From the NCBI RefSeq assembly GCF_014647915.1, contig NZ_BMQC01000010.1, forward strand, positions 62,001 to 126,000: 64,000 bases of DNA, written 5' to 3'. The stretch comes from Pilimelia terevasa (GTDB lineage Bacteria > Actinomycetota > Actinomycetes > Mycobacteriales > Micromonosporaceae). The position numbers were made by a program, and so were the translations under genes. Within the stretch, counting starts at the first letter, position 1, and each line of letters starts with the position of its first letter. The notes under the pieces are model-generated. The model searched no databases. It was not told the DNA's origin and saw only the letters and a program-made list of their open reading frames with translations. This document shows, piece after piece, positions 36,366 to 47,534 of this stretch.

Positions 36366-37310
36366 ATGTCGTACGGTCCGGCGCCCGCGGGCGCCCCGCC
36401 ATCGCGCCGCCCCGGCACGGTCAGCGCGGCCACCGCGCTGATCTTCCTGTACGTGCTGCTTCTCCTGGTCGGCGCCGCCCTGCTGGCGGTCGTCTTCCCC
36501 GACCTCGAACGCGCGTTCGCCGACGCCGCGCCCGGCGGCTCCGGCGACGCCAGCGGCGCCGTGGCCGGCGTCGTCGTCGGACTCGGCGGGTGCGTCGTGC
36601 TCGTCCTGGGGATCGCCTTCGTCGTACTGGCGGTGTTCGCGGGCAAGGGGCGCAACGGCGCCCGGGTGACCCTGTGGGTCCTGGGCGGGCTCATGGCCTG
36701 CTGCGGCGGCGCCTCCGCGACCGGTGACGTGCTGGGGCTCAGCGGCCTCCAGTCCGCCGGCGCCGGGGCCGACCTCCAGGCGAACCTGCCCGAGTGGTAC
36801 CGCTGGACCAGCGCCGGTGTGCAGTTCACCGGCACCCTGGTGCTCCTGTGCGCGCTGGTCCTGCTCGCGCTGCCGGCGTCGAACGCCTACTTCCGGCCCG
36901 CGCCCGAGGGGTGGTCGCCGGCCGCGTACCCGGCCTATCCGGGACCGGGCGCCCCGCAGCACCCCGGCCAGGCCGCGCCGTACCACCCGGGCCACGTCCC
37001 GCCGGGCGCCCCGCCGCAGCCGGGCCACGTCCCGCCGGGGGCGCCGTACCCGGGTCACGCCGAGCCGGGCGCGCTGTACCCGGGTCACGCCCCGCTGGGC
37101 GCGCCGCACCCGGGCCACGCCGCGCCGGGCGCGCCGCCGCACCCCGGCTACGGGCCGCACCCGGGCGGACCCGCCCCGGACGCGCCGCCGCCCGCCGGGG
37201 CCGTGCCCCCGCCCAGCGCGCCGCCAGCGCCGCCGAGCGCCCCGCCGCCTCCGCCCGCGGCCCCGCCAGCGCCGCCCAGCGCCCCGTCGGCGGACCGGGA
37301 GGAGCCGTAG
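36366..37310 (+). CDS. Four-helix membrane protein with Pro-Gly-His repeat tail
   Basis: 314 residues. Four hydrophobic stretches at about 22-42, 65-92, 100-120 and 150-172. The C-terminal third is a low-complexity tail: seven or so copies of a unit like HPGHVPPGAP/YPGHAEPGAL coded at 36960-37140, and then Pro/Ala-rich sequence to the end. ATG at 36366 with GAGGACATCC upstream. Last codons overlap the frame of the following dehydrogenase gene. The repeat tail is probably cytoplasmic or surface-exposed and flexible; function unknown. Confidence 0.7.
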   Translation: MSYGPAPAGAPPSRRPGTVSAATALIFLYVLLLLVGAALLAVVFPDLERAFADAAPGGSGDASGAVAGVVVGLGGCVVLVLGIAFVVLAVFAGKGRNGARVTLWVLGGLMACCGGASATGDVLGLSGLQSAGAGADLQANLPEWYRWTSAGVQFTGTLVLLCALVLLALPASNAYFRPAPEGWSPAAYPAYPGPGAPQHPGQAAPYHPGHVPPGAPPQPGHVPPGAPYPGHAEPGALYPGHAPLGAPHPGHAAPGAPPHPGYGPHPGGPAPDAPPPAGAVPPPSAPPAPPSAPPPPPAAPPAPPSAPSADREEP

Positions 37311-38101
37311 CGGGTCCGGCCGGGGTCGCCCTCGTCACGGGCGCCACGGCCGGTCTGGGGGCCGCGTTCGCGCGGCGGCTGGCGGCGGCCGGGTACGACC
37401 TGGTGCTCGTGGCGCGCGACGCCGACCGGCTCGCCGCCACCGCCGCCAGCCTGGCGGCGGCGCACGGCCGGGCGGTCACGCCGCTGCCCGCCGACCTGGC
37501 GACCGAGGCCGGCTGCGCGGCCGTCGCCGGCCGGCTCGCCGCCGACCCGCCGGTGGACCTGCTCGTCAACAACGCCGGCATCGGGCTGGCCGGCTCGCTG
37601 CTGCGCAACGACGTCGCCGACGAGTGCCGGATGCTGCGCCTCAACGTCGAGGCCGTCCTGCGGCTGACGCTGGCGGCCCTGCCGCCGATGGTGGCCCGCG
37701 GGTCGGGCGCGGTCGTCAACGTCGCGTCGGTCGCGGGATTCGGCCCGATGCCGGGCACGGCGTACCCGGCGGGCAAGGCGTGGGTGATCAACTTCAGCGA
37801 GTCCGCCCACCTCCAGGTCCGCGCGCACGGCGTGCGGGTGATGGCGCTGTGCCCCGGGTTCGTCCGCACCGAGTTCCACGCCCGGGCCGGCCTGGGCACC
37901 ACCGGCGTACCGGACCGGATGTGGCTGGCCGCCGACGACGTCGTGGCCGCCGGGCTGGCGGATCTCGCCCGGGGCCGGGTGGTCAGCGTGCCGGACCGGC
38001 GGTACCGGCTCGTGACCTCCGTCATGCGACATGCACCACGTTCGTTGCTCTACCGGTGGGTCAGCGCCGTGGGCAGCCGACGCCCAAAGCGGGACACTTA
38101 A
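37307..38101 (+). CDS. Short-chain dehydrogenase/reductase (start codon non-standard)
   Basis: About 264 residues of classical SDR: TGATAGLGAAFA (cofactor loop TGxxxGxG), VDLLVNNAGIG (NNAG), VVNVASVAGF with catalytic Ser, and the AYPAGKAWV Tyr-x-x-x-Lys. An NADPH preference is suggested by VARDADR after strand 2. No ATG, GTG or TTG lies in frame within 390 bases before the cofactor motif; the reading begins at best with GTA at 37307, in a GTAG overlap with the TAG of the upstream gene and behind GGGAGGAG. It is 264 residues from that GTA. Substrate unknown. Stop TAA at 38099. Confidence 0.85.
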   Translation, partial: VAGPAGVALVTGATAGLGAAFARRLAAAGYDLVLVARDADRLAATAASLAAAHGRAVTPLPADLATEAGCAAVAGRLAADPPVDLLVNNAGIGLAGSLLRNDVADECRMLRLNVEAVLRLTLAALPPMVARGSGAVVNVASVAGFGPMPGTAYPAGKAWVINFSESAHLQVRAHGVRVMALCPGFVRTEFHARAGLGTTGVPDRMWLAADDVVAAGLADLARGRVVSVPDRRYRLVTSVMRHAPRSLLYRWVSAVGSRRPKRDT

Positions 38102-38120
38102 CAGATTCCGGGTCAAGTTC

Positions 38121-38186
38121 TGGACAACGAGTGTTCGCTTCGTCACTCTAATGGTGGGGGTATCACCCGCGGAGATGCGGCGGGTG
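38121..38186 (+). promoter_or_regulatory. Candidate pyrE promoter and leader hairpin
   Basis: TGGACA (38121-38126) and TCTAAT (38146-38151) are 19 bases apart. In the leader, CACCCGC (38164-38170) pairs with GCGGGTG (38180-38186), just before the ATG at 38202. No PyrR-like attenuator can be shown. Confidence 0.4.
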
Positions 38187-38201
38187 AGTACCCTTTCCGC
38201 C

Positions 38202-38744
38202 ATGGACCCCCGCGATGAACTGCGCAAATACATCAACGAGCTGGCCATCGTCCGTGGTCGGGTCGTGCTGTCGTCCGGCAAGGAGGCTGACTGGTACGCG
38301 GACCTGCGTCGCGTGACCCTGCACCATGCCGCCGCGCCGGTGGTGGGCGATGTCCTGCGCCAGCTCACCGGCGACTGGGAGTACGACGCCGTGGGGGGCC
38401 TCACGCTGGGGGCCGATCCGATCGCGATGTCGATGCTGCACTCGGCCGCGCGGGCGGGGGCCGCGCCCCTGGACGCCTTCGTCGTCCGCAAGGCGGAGAA
38501 GGCGCACGGCATGCAGCGTCGGGTGGAGGGTCCCGACGTGGCCGGACGGCGGGTTTTGGCGGTCGAGGACACATCCACGACGGGCGGCAGTGTCCTTACC
38601 GCCGTCGAAGCGTTACGAGAGGCTGGGGCCGAAGTGGTCGGCGTTGCGGTTATTGTCGATCGGGGGGCGGGACGGGTGATCCAGGACAAGGGAATCCCCT
38701 ACCGCGCGGCATATACGTTGGCGGACCTCGGCCTTACGGACTAG
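38202..38744 (+). CDS. pyrE: Orotate phosphoribosyltransferase
   Basis: 180 residues. Converts orotate and PRPP to OMP in pyrimidine synthesis. Motifs: LSSGKEADWYADLRRV near the start, GLTLGADPIAM, the PRPP loop VLAVEDTSTTGGSVLTAV and VVGVAVIVDRG. I chose ATG at 38202 (MDPRDELRKYI) because actinobacterial PyrE proteins start there with a short M-D-x-R-x-E-L; longer in-frame starts at 38152 and 38175 exist. Follows the SDR gene by 100 bp, with its own promoter. Confidence 0.95.
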   Translation: MDPRDELRKYINELAIVRGRVVLSSGKEADWYADLRRVTLHHAAAPVVGDVLRQLTGDWEYDAVGGLTLGADPIAMSMLHSAARAGAAPLDAFVVRKAEKAHGMQRRVEGPDVAGRRVLAVEDTSTTGGSVLTAVEALREAGAEVVGVAVIVDRGAGRVIQDKGIPYRAAYTLADLGLTD

Positions 38745-38801
38745 AAAACTGCCGGTTCGGACCTGCTGATATGCAGGCGGGTCGATGCTGTTGGTGGAAG
38801 G

Positions 38802-39179
38802 ATGGGCTCTGTGGGAACTGCGTTGGCCGAAATGACTATGCCTCAGATCTCGCCGCTTGCTGGCGAGCCGATCGAGCGAGCTGATGCTGAGCGGCTCGCC
38901 GGTGTGTTGAAGGCGCTCGCCGATCCGGCGCGCCTTCGTCTGCTCAGCCTGATCCAGGCTGCGCCGGACGGTGAAGCGTGCGTGGCGGACCTGACGTCTC
39001 CGCTGGGACTCTCCCAGCCGACCGTCAGCCACCACCTGCGCATCCTCACCGAATCCGGGCTGCTGGAGCGGGAGAAGCGCGGCGTGTGGGCGTACTACCG
39101 CCTGGTGCCGGCGTCGATCGCCACGATCGCCGACCTGCTGACCCCTCCGCGCAAGCGCGCCACCAAGCGCGCCCGCTGA
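38802..39179 (+). CDS. ArsR/SmtB-family transcription regulator
   Basis: 125 residues. Winged helix: VLKALADPARLRLLSLIQ, then CVADLTSPLGLSQPTVSHHL RILTESGL with the recognition helix, and the wing REKRGVWAYYRLV. The classical metal motif Cys-Val-Cys-Asp is changed to Cys-Val-Ala-Asp, so the usual As/Cd/Zn site is not intact and the signal is unknown. Start: ATG 38802 follows GGAAGG with no proper spacing; GTG at 38811 has GGAAGG nine bases upstream and may be the true start. It stands 58 bp after pyrE; the DedA gene lies convergent downstream. Confidence 0.85.
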   Translation: MGSVGTALAEMTMPQISPLAGEPIERADAERLAGVLKALADPARLRLLSLIQAAPDGEACVADLTSPLGLSQPTVSHHLRILTESGLLEREKRGVWAYYRLVPASIATIADLLTPPRKRATKRAR

Positions 39180-39313
39180 GCCTGGCCGGTACACCGGCGT
39201 CACGCATCGACTCCACCGACCGTCTTCGCGCGGTCCCGCCGGACGCCATGGGGGAGGCGCCCAGCGGGCCGCGGGAGATGGCGTCGAATTGACGGGTGTC
39301 TCCGGGACTTTCG

Positions 39314-40018
39314 TCAGTTCCCGGGTGTACCCGCGCGGCGCAGCCGACGTTCCCGCAGTACCTCGACGGCGATCGGCAAGATCGAAATCAGGATGATCAA
39401 TGCCACCGCCGGCAGGATGAAGCGATCGATTTTCTCGGCGGGGATCACTTTGGTGATCTGGTCGGCGAGCAGGTAGCCGGCGAGAATGAGGCCGTCGGTC
39501 CAGAGGATCGCCCCGATGACGTTCCACAGCAGGAAGGTCCGCGCCGGCATCCCGAGCATCCCGGCGACCGGGTTCAGGAACGTGCGCACGATGGGGATGA
39601 ACCGCGCCAGCACCACCGCCTTGCCCGGACCGTACTTGCGGAAGTAGAACTCCGCCTTCTCCACGTACTCCTGCCGGAACAGCCGCGAGTCGGGCCGGGC
39701 GAACAGCCGCCGCCCGTACCGCGCCCCCAGGTGGTGGCCGAGCTGCGCGCCGACGATCGCCGCCAGCGGCGCCCCGATCAGCAGCCCCGGCAGCGACAGC
39801 CGGGTCCCCACCGCCGCGTCGGCGATCGGCGTGGCGGCCAGCCCGGCGAGGAACAGCAGCGAGTCCCCCGGCAGGAAGAAGCCGACCAGCAGTCCGGTCT
39901 CGGCGAACAGGATGACCCAGATCCCCAGCAGTCCGAAGGTCTTGATCAGTTCTTTCGGGTCCAGTGGGTTGACCGCCAACTGGTCGGCGAGGGCCTGGGT
40001 CTTCTCCGCGGTGTTCAC
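39314..40018 (-). CDS. DedA family membrane protein
   Basis: 234 residues. DedA/SNARE-associated domain: N-terminal re-entrant and membrane segments (FGLLGIWVILFAETGLLVGF, FLPGDSLLFLAGLA), the conserved FRKYGPGKAVVLARFIPIVR, with the F-x-R-F-x-P-x-x-R motif, and TFLNPVAGMLGM. DedA proteins flip phospholipid or undecaprenyl phosphate across the membrane in recent work on the family; the lipid here is unknown. GTG at 40018. Divergent from scoA. Confidence 0.9.
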   Translation of the reverse strand: MNTAEKTQALADQLAVNPLDPKELIKTFGLLGIWVILFAETGLLVGFFLPGDSLLFLAGLAATPIADAAVGTRLSLPGLLIGAPLAAIVGAQLGHHLGARYGRRLFARPDSRLFRQEYVEKAEFYFRKYGPGKAVVLARFIPIVRTFLNPVAGMLGMPARTFLLWNVIGAILWTDGLILAGYLLADQITKVIPAEKIDRFILPAVALIILISILPIAVEVLRERRLRRAGTPGN

Positions 40019-40147
40019 GGCGCCCCAGCGTACCGACGCCGCGCCAGCCTGCCGAGCCGCCGTCGCTTTCCCGCCCGTCGCGGGGTGCCTCCGGCACCGG
40101 ACGACCGATAGAGTCGTGGCGGTTCGTACCTAAGGAGGGGCACCCGA

Positions 40148-40918
40148 ATGGACAAGGTCGTCCACAGCGCCGCCGACGCGGTCGCCGACATCGGAGACGG
40201 CGCCACCCTCGCGGTCGGCGGCTTCGGGCTCTGCGGCATCCCCAGCGTGCTGATCCGGGCGCTGCTCGCCCGCGGTACCACCGACCTGTCGGTCGTCTCC
40301 AACAACTGCGGCGTCGACGACTGGGGCCTCGGCCTGCTCCTGCGCGAGAAGCGCATCCGCCGGATGACCAGCTCGTACGTCGGGGAGAACAAGGAGTTCG
40401 AGCGGCAGTACCTCGCCGGCGAGCTGGAGGTCGAGCTGACCCCCCAGGGCACGCTGGCCGAGCGGCTGCGCGCCGGCGGCGCGGGGATCGCGGGCTTCTT
40501 CACCCGCACGGGGGTCGGCACCCAGGTCGCCGAGGGCGGGCTGCCGTGGCGGTACGCCGCCGACGGCGGCGTCGCCGTGGCCTCCCCCGCCAAGGAGGTG
40601 CGGACGTTCGGCGACCACGAGTACGTCCTGGAGGAGGCGATCACCTGTGACTTCGCCCTGATCCGCGCCTGGAAGGGCGACCGCCAGGGCAACCTGGTCT
40701 TCCGCGACTCGGCGCGCAACTTCAACCCGCTGTGCGCGATGTCCGGCCGGATCACGGTCGCCGAGGTCGAGGAGCTGGTCGAGGTCGGCGACCTGCCGCC
40801 CAACGACGTGCACGTGCCCGGCATCTTCGTCCAGCGCGTGGTCGTGCTGACGCCGGAGCAGGCCGCCGAGAAGCGGATCGAGCGCCGCACCGTCCGCCCC
40901 CGCCCCGACGCGGCCTAG
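40148..40918 (+). CDS. scoA: 3-oxoacid CoA-transferase subunit A
   Basis: 256 residues. Small-subunit type A of the succinyl-CoA:3-oxoacid CoA-transferase family that activates acetoacetate. Motifs: [16 protein letters not shown] near residue 20, [32 protein letters not shown] and [25 protein letters not shown] precedes ATG 40148. The B subunit follows after 29 bp. Together they make ketone bodies usable through the acetyl-CoA pool. Confidence 0.93.
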   Translation: MDKVVHSAADAVADIGDGATLAVGGFGLCGIPSVLIRALLARGTTDLSVVSNNCGVDDWGLGLLLREKRIRRMTSSYVGENKEFERQYLAGELEVELTPQGTLAERLRAGGAGIAGFFTRTGVGTQVAEGGLPWRYAADGGVAVASPAKEVRTFGDHEYVLEEAITCDFALIRAWKGDRQGNLVFRDSARNFNPLCAMSGRITVAEVEELVEVGDLPPNDVHVPGIFVQRVVVLTPEQAAEKRIERRTVRPRPDAA

Positions 40919-40947
40919 TCCACGGCCCGGCAGAGAGAGAGTCGACC

Positions 40948-41607
<660 letters not shown>

Positions 41608-41649
41608 CCGCGCCGGAGCTGACCGCCCCGACGCTGACCGCGGCCGGCG

Positions 41650-41865
41650 TCAGCGGCCGTACTCGTCGTCCAGGTGGACGATCTCTGCCTGCTCGGCGGC
41701 GTCCCACTCGCTGACCTCCAGGGCCGGCGAGGGCCGGGCGCTGTCGTCGGCCGGGTCCGCGGTCAGGGCCTGCTCGGCGGCGTCCGCGGCCGGGGCCTCC
41801 GGGTCGCGCTCGTCGGGGTCGAGGTGGTCGGGCAGGGGCAGGTCCTCGTACTGCTGCTGCGTCAT
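41650..41865 (-). CDS. Small acidic protein of unknown function
   Basis: 71 residues, ATG at 41865 with GGAGGAG six bases upstream. Very acidic (MTQQQYEDLPLPDHLDPDE), with Asp/Glu/Ala-rich middle and the end VHLDDEYGR. No membrane segment, no cysteine. Probably intrinsically disordered. Convergent with scoB. I do not recognise the family. Confidence 0.6.
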   Translation of the reverse strand: MTQQQYEDLPLPDHLDPDERDPEAPAADAAEQALTADPADDSARPSPALEVSEWDAAEQAEIVHLDDEYGR

Positions 41866-42056
41866 GGCGCTCTCCTCCCACCGGTGATCCCCGGCGGGGC
41901 GCGTCGCGCGCCGGTCTCCGCCGGGCAGTCGCTTCCACGGTACGGGTGGTTTCCGTCCCCCCGGCGCCGTACGGGCAAACCAACGGCGGCCCAGGTCAGG
42001 CCGGCGGGCGGGTGGCATACTGCGGCGGACGGTCCACCGACGAAAGGAGTGCGTCA

Positions 42057-43082
<1,026 letters not shown>

Positions 43083-43087
43083 TCCGG

Positions 43088-43129
43088 GGCCGGGTGACAA
43101 CCACCGGATCGGGTGGGTGTCACCCGGCC
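43088..43129 (+). terminator. Two-part terminator hairpin after fbaA
   Basis: GGCCGGGTGACA (43088-43099) is perfectly complementary to TGTCACCCGGCC (43118-43129), and the inner 18-base loop contains a second stem CCACC/GGTGG. Starts 6 bases after the fbaA stop. Confidence 0.7.
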
Positions 43130-43170
43130 GCCCGGGTGGCAGGCGTCACCGGTTCCCCTAGGCTGCCGGT

Positions 43171-44067
43171 GTGTCTGTTTCGCCCCTGATGGGGCGCGTG
43201 TGTCGGGTTCTGGGTGCGGTCGTCCTCGCGGCGGCGGCGCCCGGCGCGGCCCTGCCCGCGGCGGCCGCCCCCGCGGGCGCGCCCGGGGCGTCCGCCGGGC
43301 CGGACGGGGGCGACGCCCCCGAGGAGCGGGAGCCGGGGGTACCGCCCGCGGGCAGCCACGGCCCGCCCGTCGGCGCCCAGCGCGACGCGACCGTCGGCAT
43401 CGCCGGCCGGATCTGGGACGACCGCGACCGCGACGGCCGGCAGGACCCCGGCGAGCCCGGCATCTCCGGCGTCCGCGTCTGGACCTTCAACTACGCCCTC
43501 GCCGACCCGATGTCGGGGGCGCAGATGCGCGCCGCCGCCGTGGCGAGCCTGCACGAGTGGGAGCGCGGGCGGATGCCGGTGCTGGAGCCGGCGGAGACCG
43601 ACTCCACGGCCAGCGGGCCCGACGGCCGGTACGACTTCGGGCTGCTGGCGCCCGGCCCCACCGTGGTCGCCGTCGTCACCGCGACCTACGAGCCGGAGAC
43701 CGACGCGCTCACCCCGTCGACCTCGCTGACCCGGCCGCACCAGGGGCCCGACGGCACCGACTCGGACTTCACCGCCACCGACGCCGGGACGTTCGGGCTC
43801 GCGGCGGTCACCACCGTGGACGGCGACCGCCGCGACCTCGACGCCGGGCTGCTCGGCGCCGCCTCGGCCGCGCTGCCGGTCACCGGGCGCGGCGTGGCCG
43901 ACGGGATCGTGCTGGGCGCCGGGCTCTGCGCCGCCGGGGTCCTGCTCCTGCGGCTGGCCTCGCTCCGCCGCCGCCCGGCGGGACCGCCCGCCGGGCGCCG
44001 CCTGTCCGGCGGTCCGTCCACCGGCCGGCGTCCGCCGGCGCGTCGGCGTCCGACCGGAAACCGCTGA
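43171..44067 (+). CDS. LPVTG-anchored cell-wall protein with SdrD-B-like domain (1)
   Basis: 298 residues. Signal peptide (PLMGRVCRVLGAVVLAAA), Pro/Ala/Glu linker, then one SdrD-B-like/CnaB-like domain beginning GRIWDDRDRDGRQDPGEPG, whose Asp-x-Asp turn is typical of the calcium-binding start. C-terminal sorting signal: LPVTG near residue 235, a hydrophobic span and a basic Arg-rich tail. A sortase would attach it to peptidoglycan; none is in the window. GTG at 43171 stands 6 bases after a -10-like TAGGCT (43159-43164), so the message may be leaderless. Confidence 0.78.
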   Translation: MSVSPLMGRVCRVLGAVVLAAAAPGAALPAAAAPAGAPGASAGPDGGDAPEEREPGVPPAGSHGPPVGAQRDATVGIAGRIWDDRDRDGRQDPGEPGISGVRVWTFNYALADPMSGAQMRAAAVASLHEWERGRMPVLEPAETDSTASGPDGRYDFGLLAPGPTVVAVVTATYEPETDALTPSTSLTRPHQGPDGTDSDFTATDAGTFGLAAVTTVDGDRRDLDAGLLGAASAALPVTGRGVADGIVLGAGLCAAGVLLLRLASLRRRPAGPPAGRRLSGGPSTGRRPPARRRPTGNR

Positions 44068-44078
44068 CAGGAGGCGCC

Positions 44079-44819
44079 ATGCGTCGCACCACCCTCCGCC
44101 GCACCACTGCCGTCCGCCGCGCGATCCTCCACCGCACCGCCCTCCGCCGCGCCGCCGCTCTGGGCGGCGTCGCCACCCTGCTGCTGACCGCGGCGCCGGC
44201 CGCGGCCGCCCGGCGCGGGCCGACCGTCACCGTCAGCGGGCACATCTGGCTGGACCGGGACCGCGACGGGCACCGCGACGCCCGGGAGCCGGGGGTCGCC
44301 GGGATCCCGGTGGGCGTGGTCAGCTTCGCCGACGTCTCGGCGGGCGGGCTGGTGGACCTGCCGCAGCGGGCGGCGTCGACCTTCGTCATGCGCCAGTACG
44401 CGGCGATGGACCCGGGCGAGGCCGAGCTGCGGGTGTACCTGACCAGAACTGACGCCACGGGCGCATACCAGTTCGACGGCGTCGCCGCCGGCCCGCTGTT
44501 CGTCGAGGTGTTCACCGGCCAGCCCGCCGATGGCCACTTCGCCCCGAAGTGGCGGCTGACCCGCCCCGACCGCGGGGGCGAGGACGGGGACTCGGACTTC
44601 GTCCGGTACGGGCAGGACGGGCTCGTGGGGCAGGTGTACCACGACGCCGCCGACGGCGCGGTCATCCGGGCTGACGGCGGCTTCCTGCCCAGTCCGCTCC
44701 CCGCCACCGGTTCACTGCCGGTGACCGGGGCGTCGCTCGGCGCGGTGCTCGCGGCCGGTACCGGCGCGGTGCTCGCCGGGCTCGCCGTCCTGCTGGTCGG
44801 GCGCCGCCGCCGCGCCTGA
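44079..44819 (+). CDS. LPVTG-anchored cell-wall protein with SdrD-B-like domain (2)
   Basis: 246 residues, paralogue of the preceding product, ATG at 44079, 11 bp downstream, with GGAGG upstream. Very Arg-rich start (MRRTTLRRTTAVRR) before a signal-peptide core, then SGHIWLDRDRDGHRDAREPG, one SdrD-B-like domain, a long polar stretch, and the end SLPVTGASLGAVLAAG plus hydrophobic span and Arg tail. Cotranscribed with its neighbour. Probably coaggregated or alternative surface components; binding target unknown. Confidence 0.78.
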   Translation: MRRTTLRRTTAVRRAILHRTALRRAAALGGVATLLLTAAPAAAARRGPTVTVSGHIWLDRDRDGHRDAREPGVAGIPVGVVSFADVSAGGLVDLPQRAASTFVMRQYAAMDPGEAELRVYLTRTDATGAYQFDGVAAGPLFVEVFTGQPADGHFAPKWRLTRPDRGGEDGDSDFVRYGQDGLVGQVYHDAADGAVIRADGGFLPSPLPATGSLPVTGASLGAVLAAGTGAVLAGLAVLLVGRRRRA

Positions 44820-44951
44820 ACGGCCGCCCGCCGTACCGGTTGGCGCGATGCGCTTGAACTGCCCCGCCCTGTCGGATTGCTGACTGAGCGTGACCGGGGT
44901 CCGCGCTACCTTGCCCGCCGATGTGCACGGCTAGGCGGAGGCGGTAGGACC

Positions 44952-45635
44952 ATGGCACAGGTGCGAAGCGTCGCGGCGGCGGCGGTACTGGCGACGGCGG
45001 CGGCGGTGCTGGCCGGCTGTACGGGCGGCGAGAGGGCGACGATGTCGCCCGCGGCGTCGGCGGGCGCCGCCGCGTCGGCCACCTCCGCGGCTGCGCCCAG
45101 CCCCGGCCGGCCGTGGTTCGACGAGGTGAAGGCCGCCGCCGCGGGGACGAAGGTCGGGGGTGCCGGCGGCGGCTGCCCGATGCCGGTGGCCTTCACCGGG
45201 CCGAAGGGGTGGAAGGTGAAGCCGTTCCGGCCCGGGGGCGTCCTGGACGAGCTGGCCAAGCAGGGCGGTTTCACGCTCGTCTGCGAGCTGGACGCCAAGC
45301 CCGCGCAGGTCCTGGGCCTGATGAAGGTGATGCTGGCCGACCAGGCCGGCGGGGACCTGCGGGCGGCGGTGGACGCCTACCTGAAGCCCGGGCCGGACAC
45401 CAAGGTCCGGTCCCGGGTCGACCGGGAGGTCACCGTCGCGGGCGTGCCGGCCCTGGAGGTGGCCTACGAGAACTACTCGGCGCTGCTGGAGACGACGACC
45501 CGGGCCCGGCTGCTCGCCGTCGGCAACCGGGGGCGGATGAGTCTGCTGTGGATCGGCGGGCTGGACGAGCAGGAGCACAAGGGGCTCCTCGGCGGCCTCG
45601 TCCTGGCCCGCACGACCATGGTCGTCAGTCCCTGA
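44952..45635 (+). CDS. Lipoprotein
   Basis: 227 residues. Signal peptide with lipobox VLAGC, Cys23 as lipidation site, then an Ala/Ser/Pro linker to about 55 and a folded region with two further Cys (GGGCPMPVAF, LVCELDA). ATG at 44952 with GCGGTAGGACC upstream. The domain begins WFDEVKAAAAG and contains QGGFTLVCELDAKPAQ and VREV-like REVTVAGVPALEVAYEN. It resembles surface lipoproteins of actinomycetes of unknown role. Convergent with the ABC permease. Confidence 0.72.
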   Translation: MAQVRSVAAAAVLATAAAVLAGCTGGERATMSPAASAGAAASATSAAAPSPGRPWFDEVKAAAAGTKVGGAGGGCPMPVAFTGPKGWKVKPFRPGGVLDELAKQGGFTLVCELDAKPAQVLGLMKVMLADQAGGDLRAAVDAYLKPGPDTKVRSRVDREVTVAGVPALEVAYENYSALLETTTRARLLAVGNRGRMSLLWIGGLDEQEHKGLLGGLVLARTTMVVSP

Positions 45636-45647
45636 CCCCGCCGCGGG

Positions 45648-46414
45648 TCAGGCGTTCTCCTTGCGGAAGGTCCGCGTGCCCCACCACACGGCGAGCACGA
45701 ACAACGCGACCGTCCACAGCGACCCCCAGAGCACCTTGTCGACCGTGAAGTCGCCGAGGAACGAGTTGCGGACCGCGTTGACCATGTGCTTGACCGGCAT
45801 GTAGTCGCTGGCCGTCTGGAGCCACGACGGCCCCAGCGACATCGGCAGCAGGATGCCCGACAGCAGCAGGACCGGCATCATGACGACGTTGATGACCGGC
45901 GCCATGACGTCCTCGCTCTTGGTGGTGAGCGCGAGGGCGTTGGACGCGGCCGCGCACGCGCCGCCGGCGAGCAGGGTGAGGACGATGCCCAGCACGATGC
46001 CGCGCAGCGGGGCGCGCATACCGAGCAGGTACCCCAGCCCGACCAGGATCAGCGCCTGGACGAAGAGCTGGAGCAGGTCCCGCCACAGCCGGCCCATGAG
46101 CAGCGCGGTCCGGCTGGCGGGGGTGACCCGCTCGGCCTCCACCACGCCGTCGCGCCACTCGGCGATCAGCCCGAAGCCGGCGAAGAACGCGCCGAACAGG
46201 CCGAGCTGCACGAGCATCCCGGGCACGAAGAACGTGTACTCGTTCTCCACTCCTAGTGCGCCAATCAGCGGCTTGAGCAGGGGGCCGAACAGGAGCAGGT
46301 ACAGCACCGGCTGGAACGCGCCGATGAGCACCCACGCCGGGTTGCGGAGGTTCATCCGCAACTGCCGGCGGAAGACGATGTAGCTCTCCCGGAGGAATCG
46401 CATCGGTATGCCTC

Positions 46415-46418
<4 letters not shown>
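45648..46418 (-). CDS. ABC-2 type exporter permease (DrrB-like)
   Basis: 256 residues. Six membrane helices, starting after a short N-terminus (YIVFRRQLRMNLRNPAW), with the ABC-2 signature RVTPASRTALLMGRLWRDLL and the conserved SDYMPVKHMVNAVR loop near the end. Drug-exporter type (DrrB, daunorubicin-like); cargo unknown. The ATG at 46418 overlaps the ATPase stop (ATGA); an ATG at 46403 with AGAGG upstream is a second choice. Pairs with the ATPase gene just upstream. Confidence 0.9.
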
Positions 46419-47383
<965 letters not shown>

Positions 47384-47420
47384 TCGCGGATACCTCCTTC
47401 GGAGATCGTGACAGTGCGTG

Positions 47421-47453
47421 AGTCAGTGTTCAAGTTTGAATAGTCAGTGTCAA
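47421..47453 (-). promoter_or_regulatory. Operator and promoter of the ABC exporter
   Basis: Two direct repeats AGTCAGTGTTCAA (47421-47433) and AGTCAGTGTCAA (47442-47453), 21 bp apart, and the palindrome TTCAAGTTTGAA (47429-47440) between them. On the minus strand TTGACA (47453 to 47448) is a perfect -35. The -10 would be AACACT, 17 bases on. PadR would cover the promoter. Confidence 0.6.
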
Positions 47454-47534
47454 GGCAATAAGCGGCGACGGACGCGCAGCATTCCCGGGGGGTGTGACAA
47501 AGCCGGCCCCCGCCGAGGCGGGCACGCGGCGCGG

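Noticed and set aside
32826-37160. Very long open frame on the minus strand opposite clpB and following genes
   Set aside because: It mirrors the GC-rich codons of clpB and neighbours, has low-complexity Arg/Gly/Pro/His composition and no recognisable domain; the plus-strand genes have intact families.
38152-38201. Longer PyrE with an extra 17 residues, or a PyrR attenuator in the leader
   Set aside because: Extra residues lack family similarity, and the small hairpin does not show anti-terminator or binding-loop structure.
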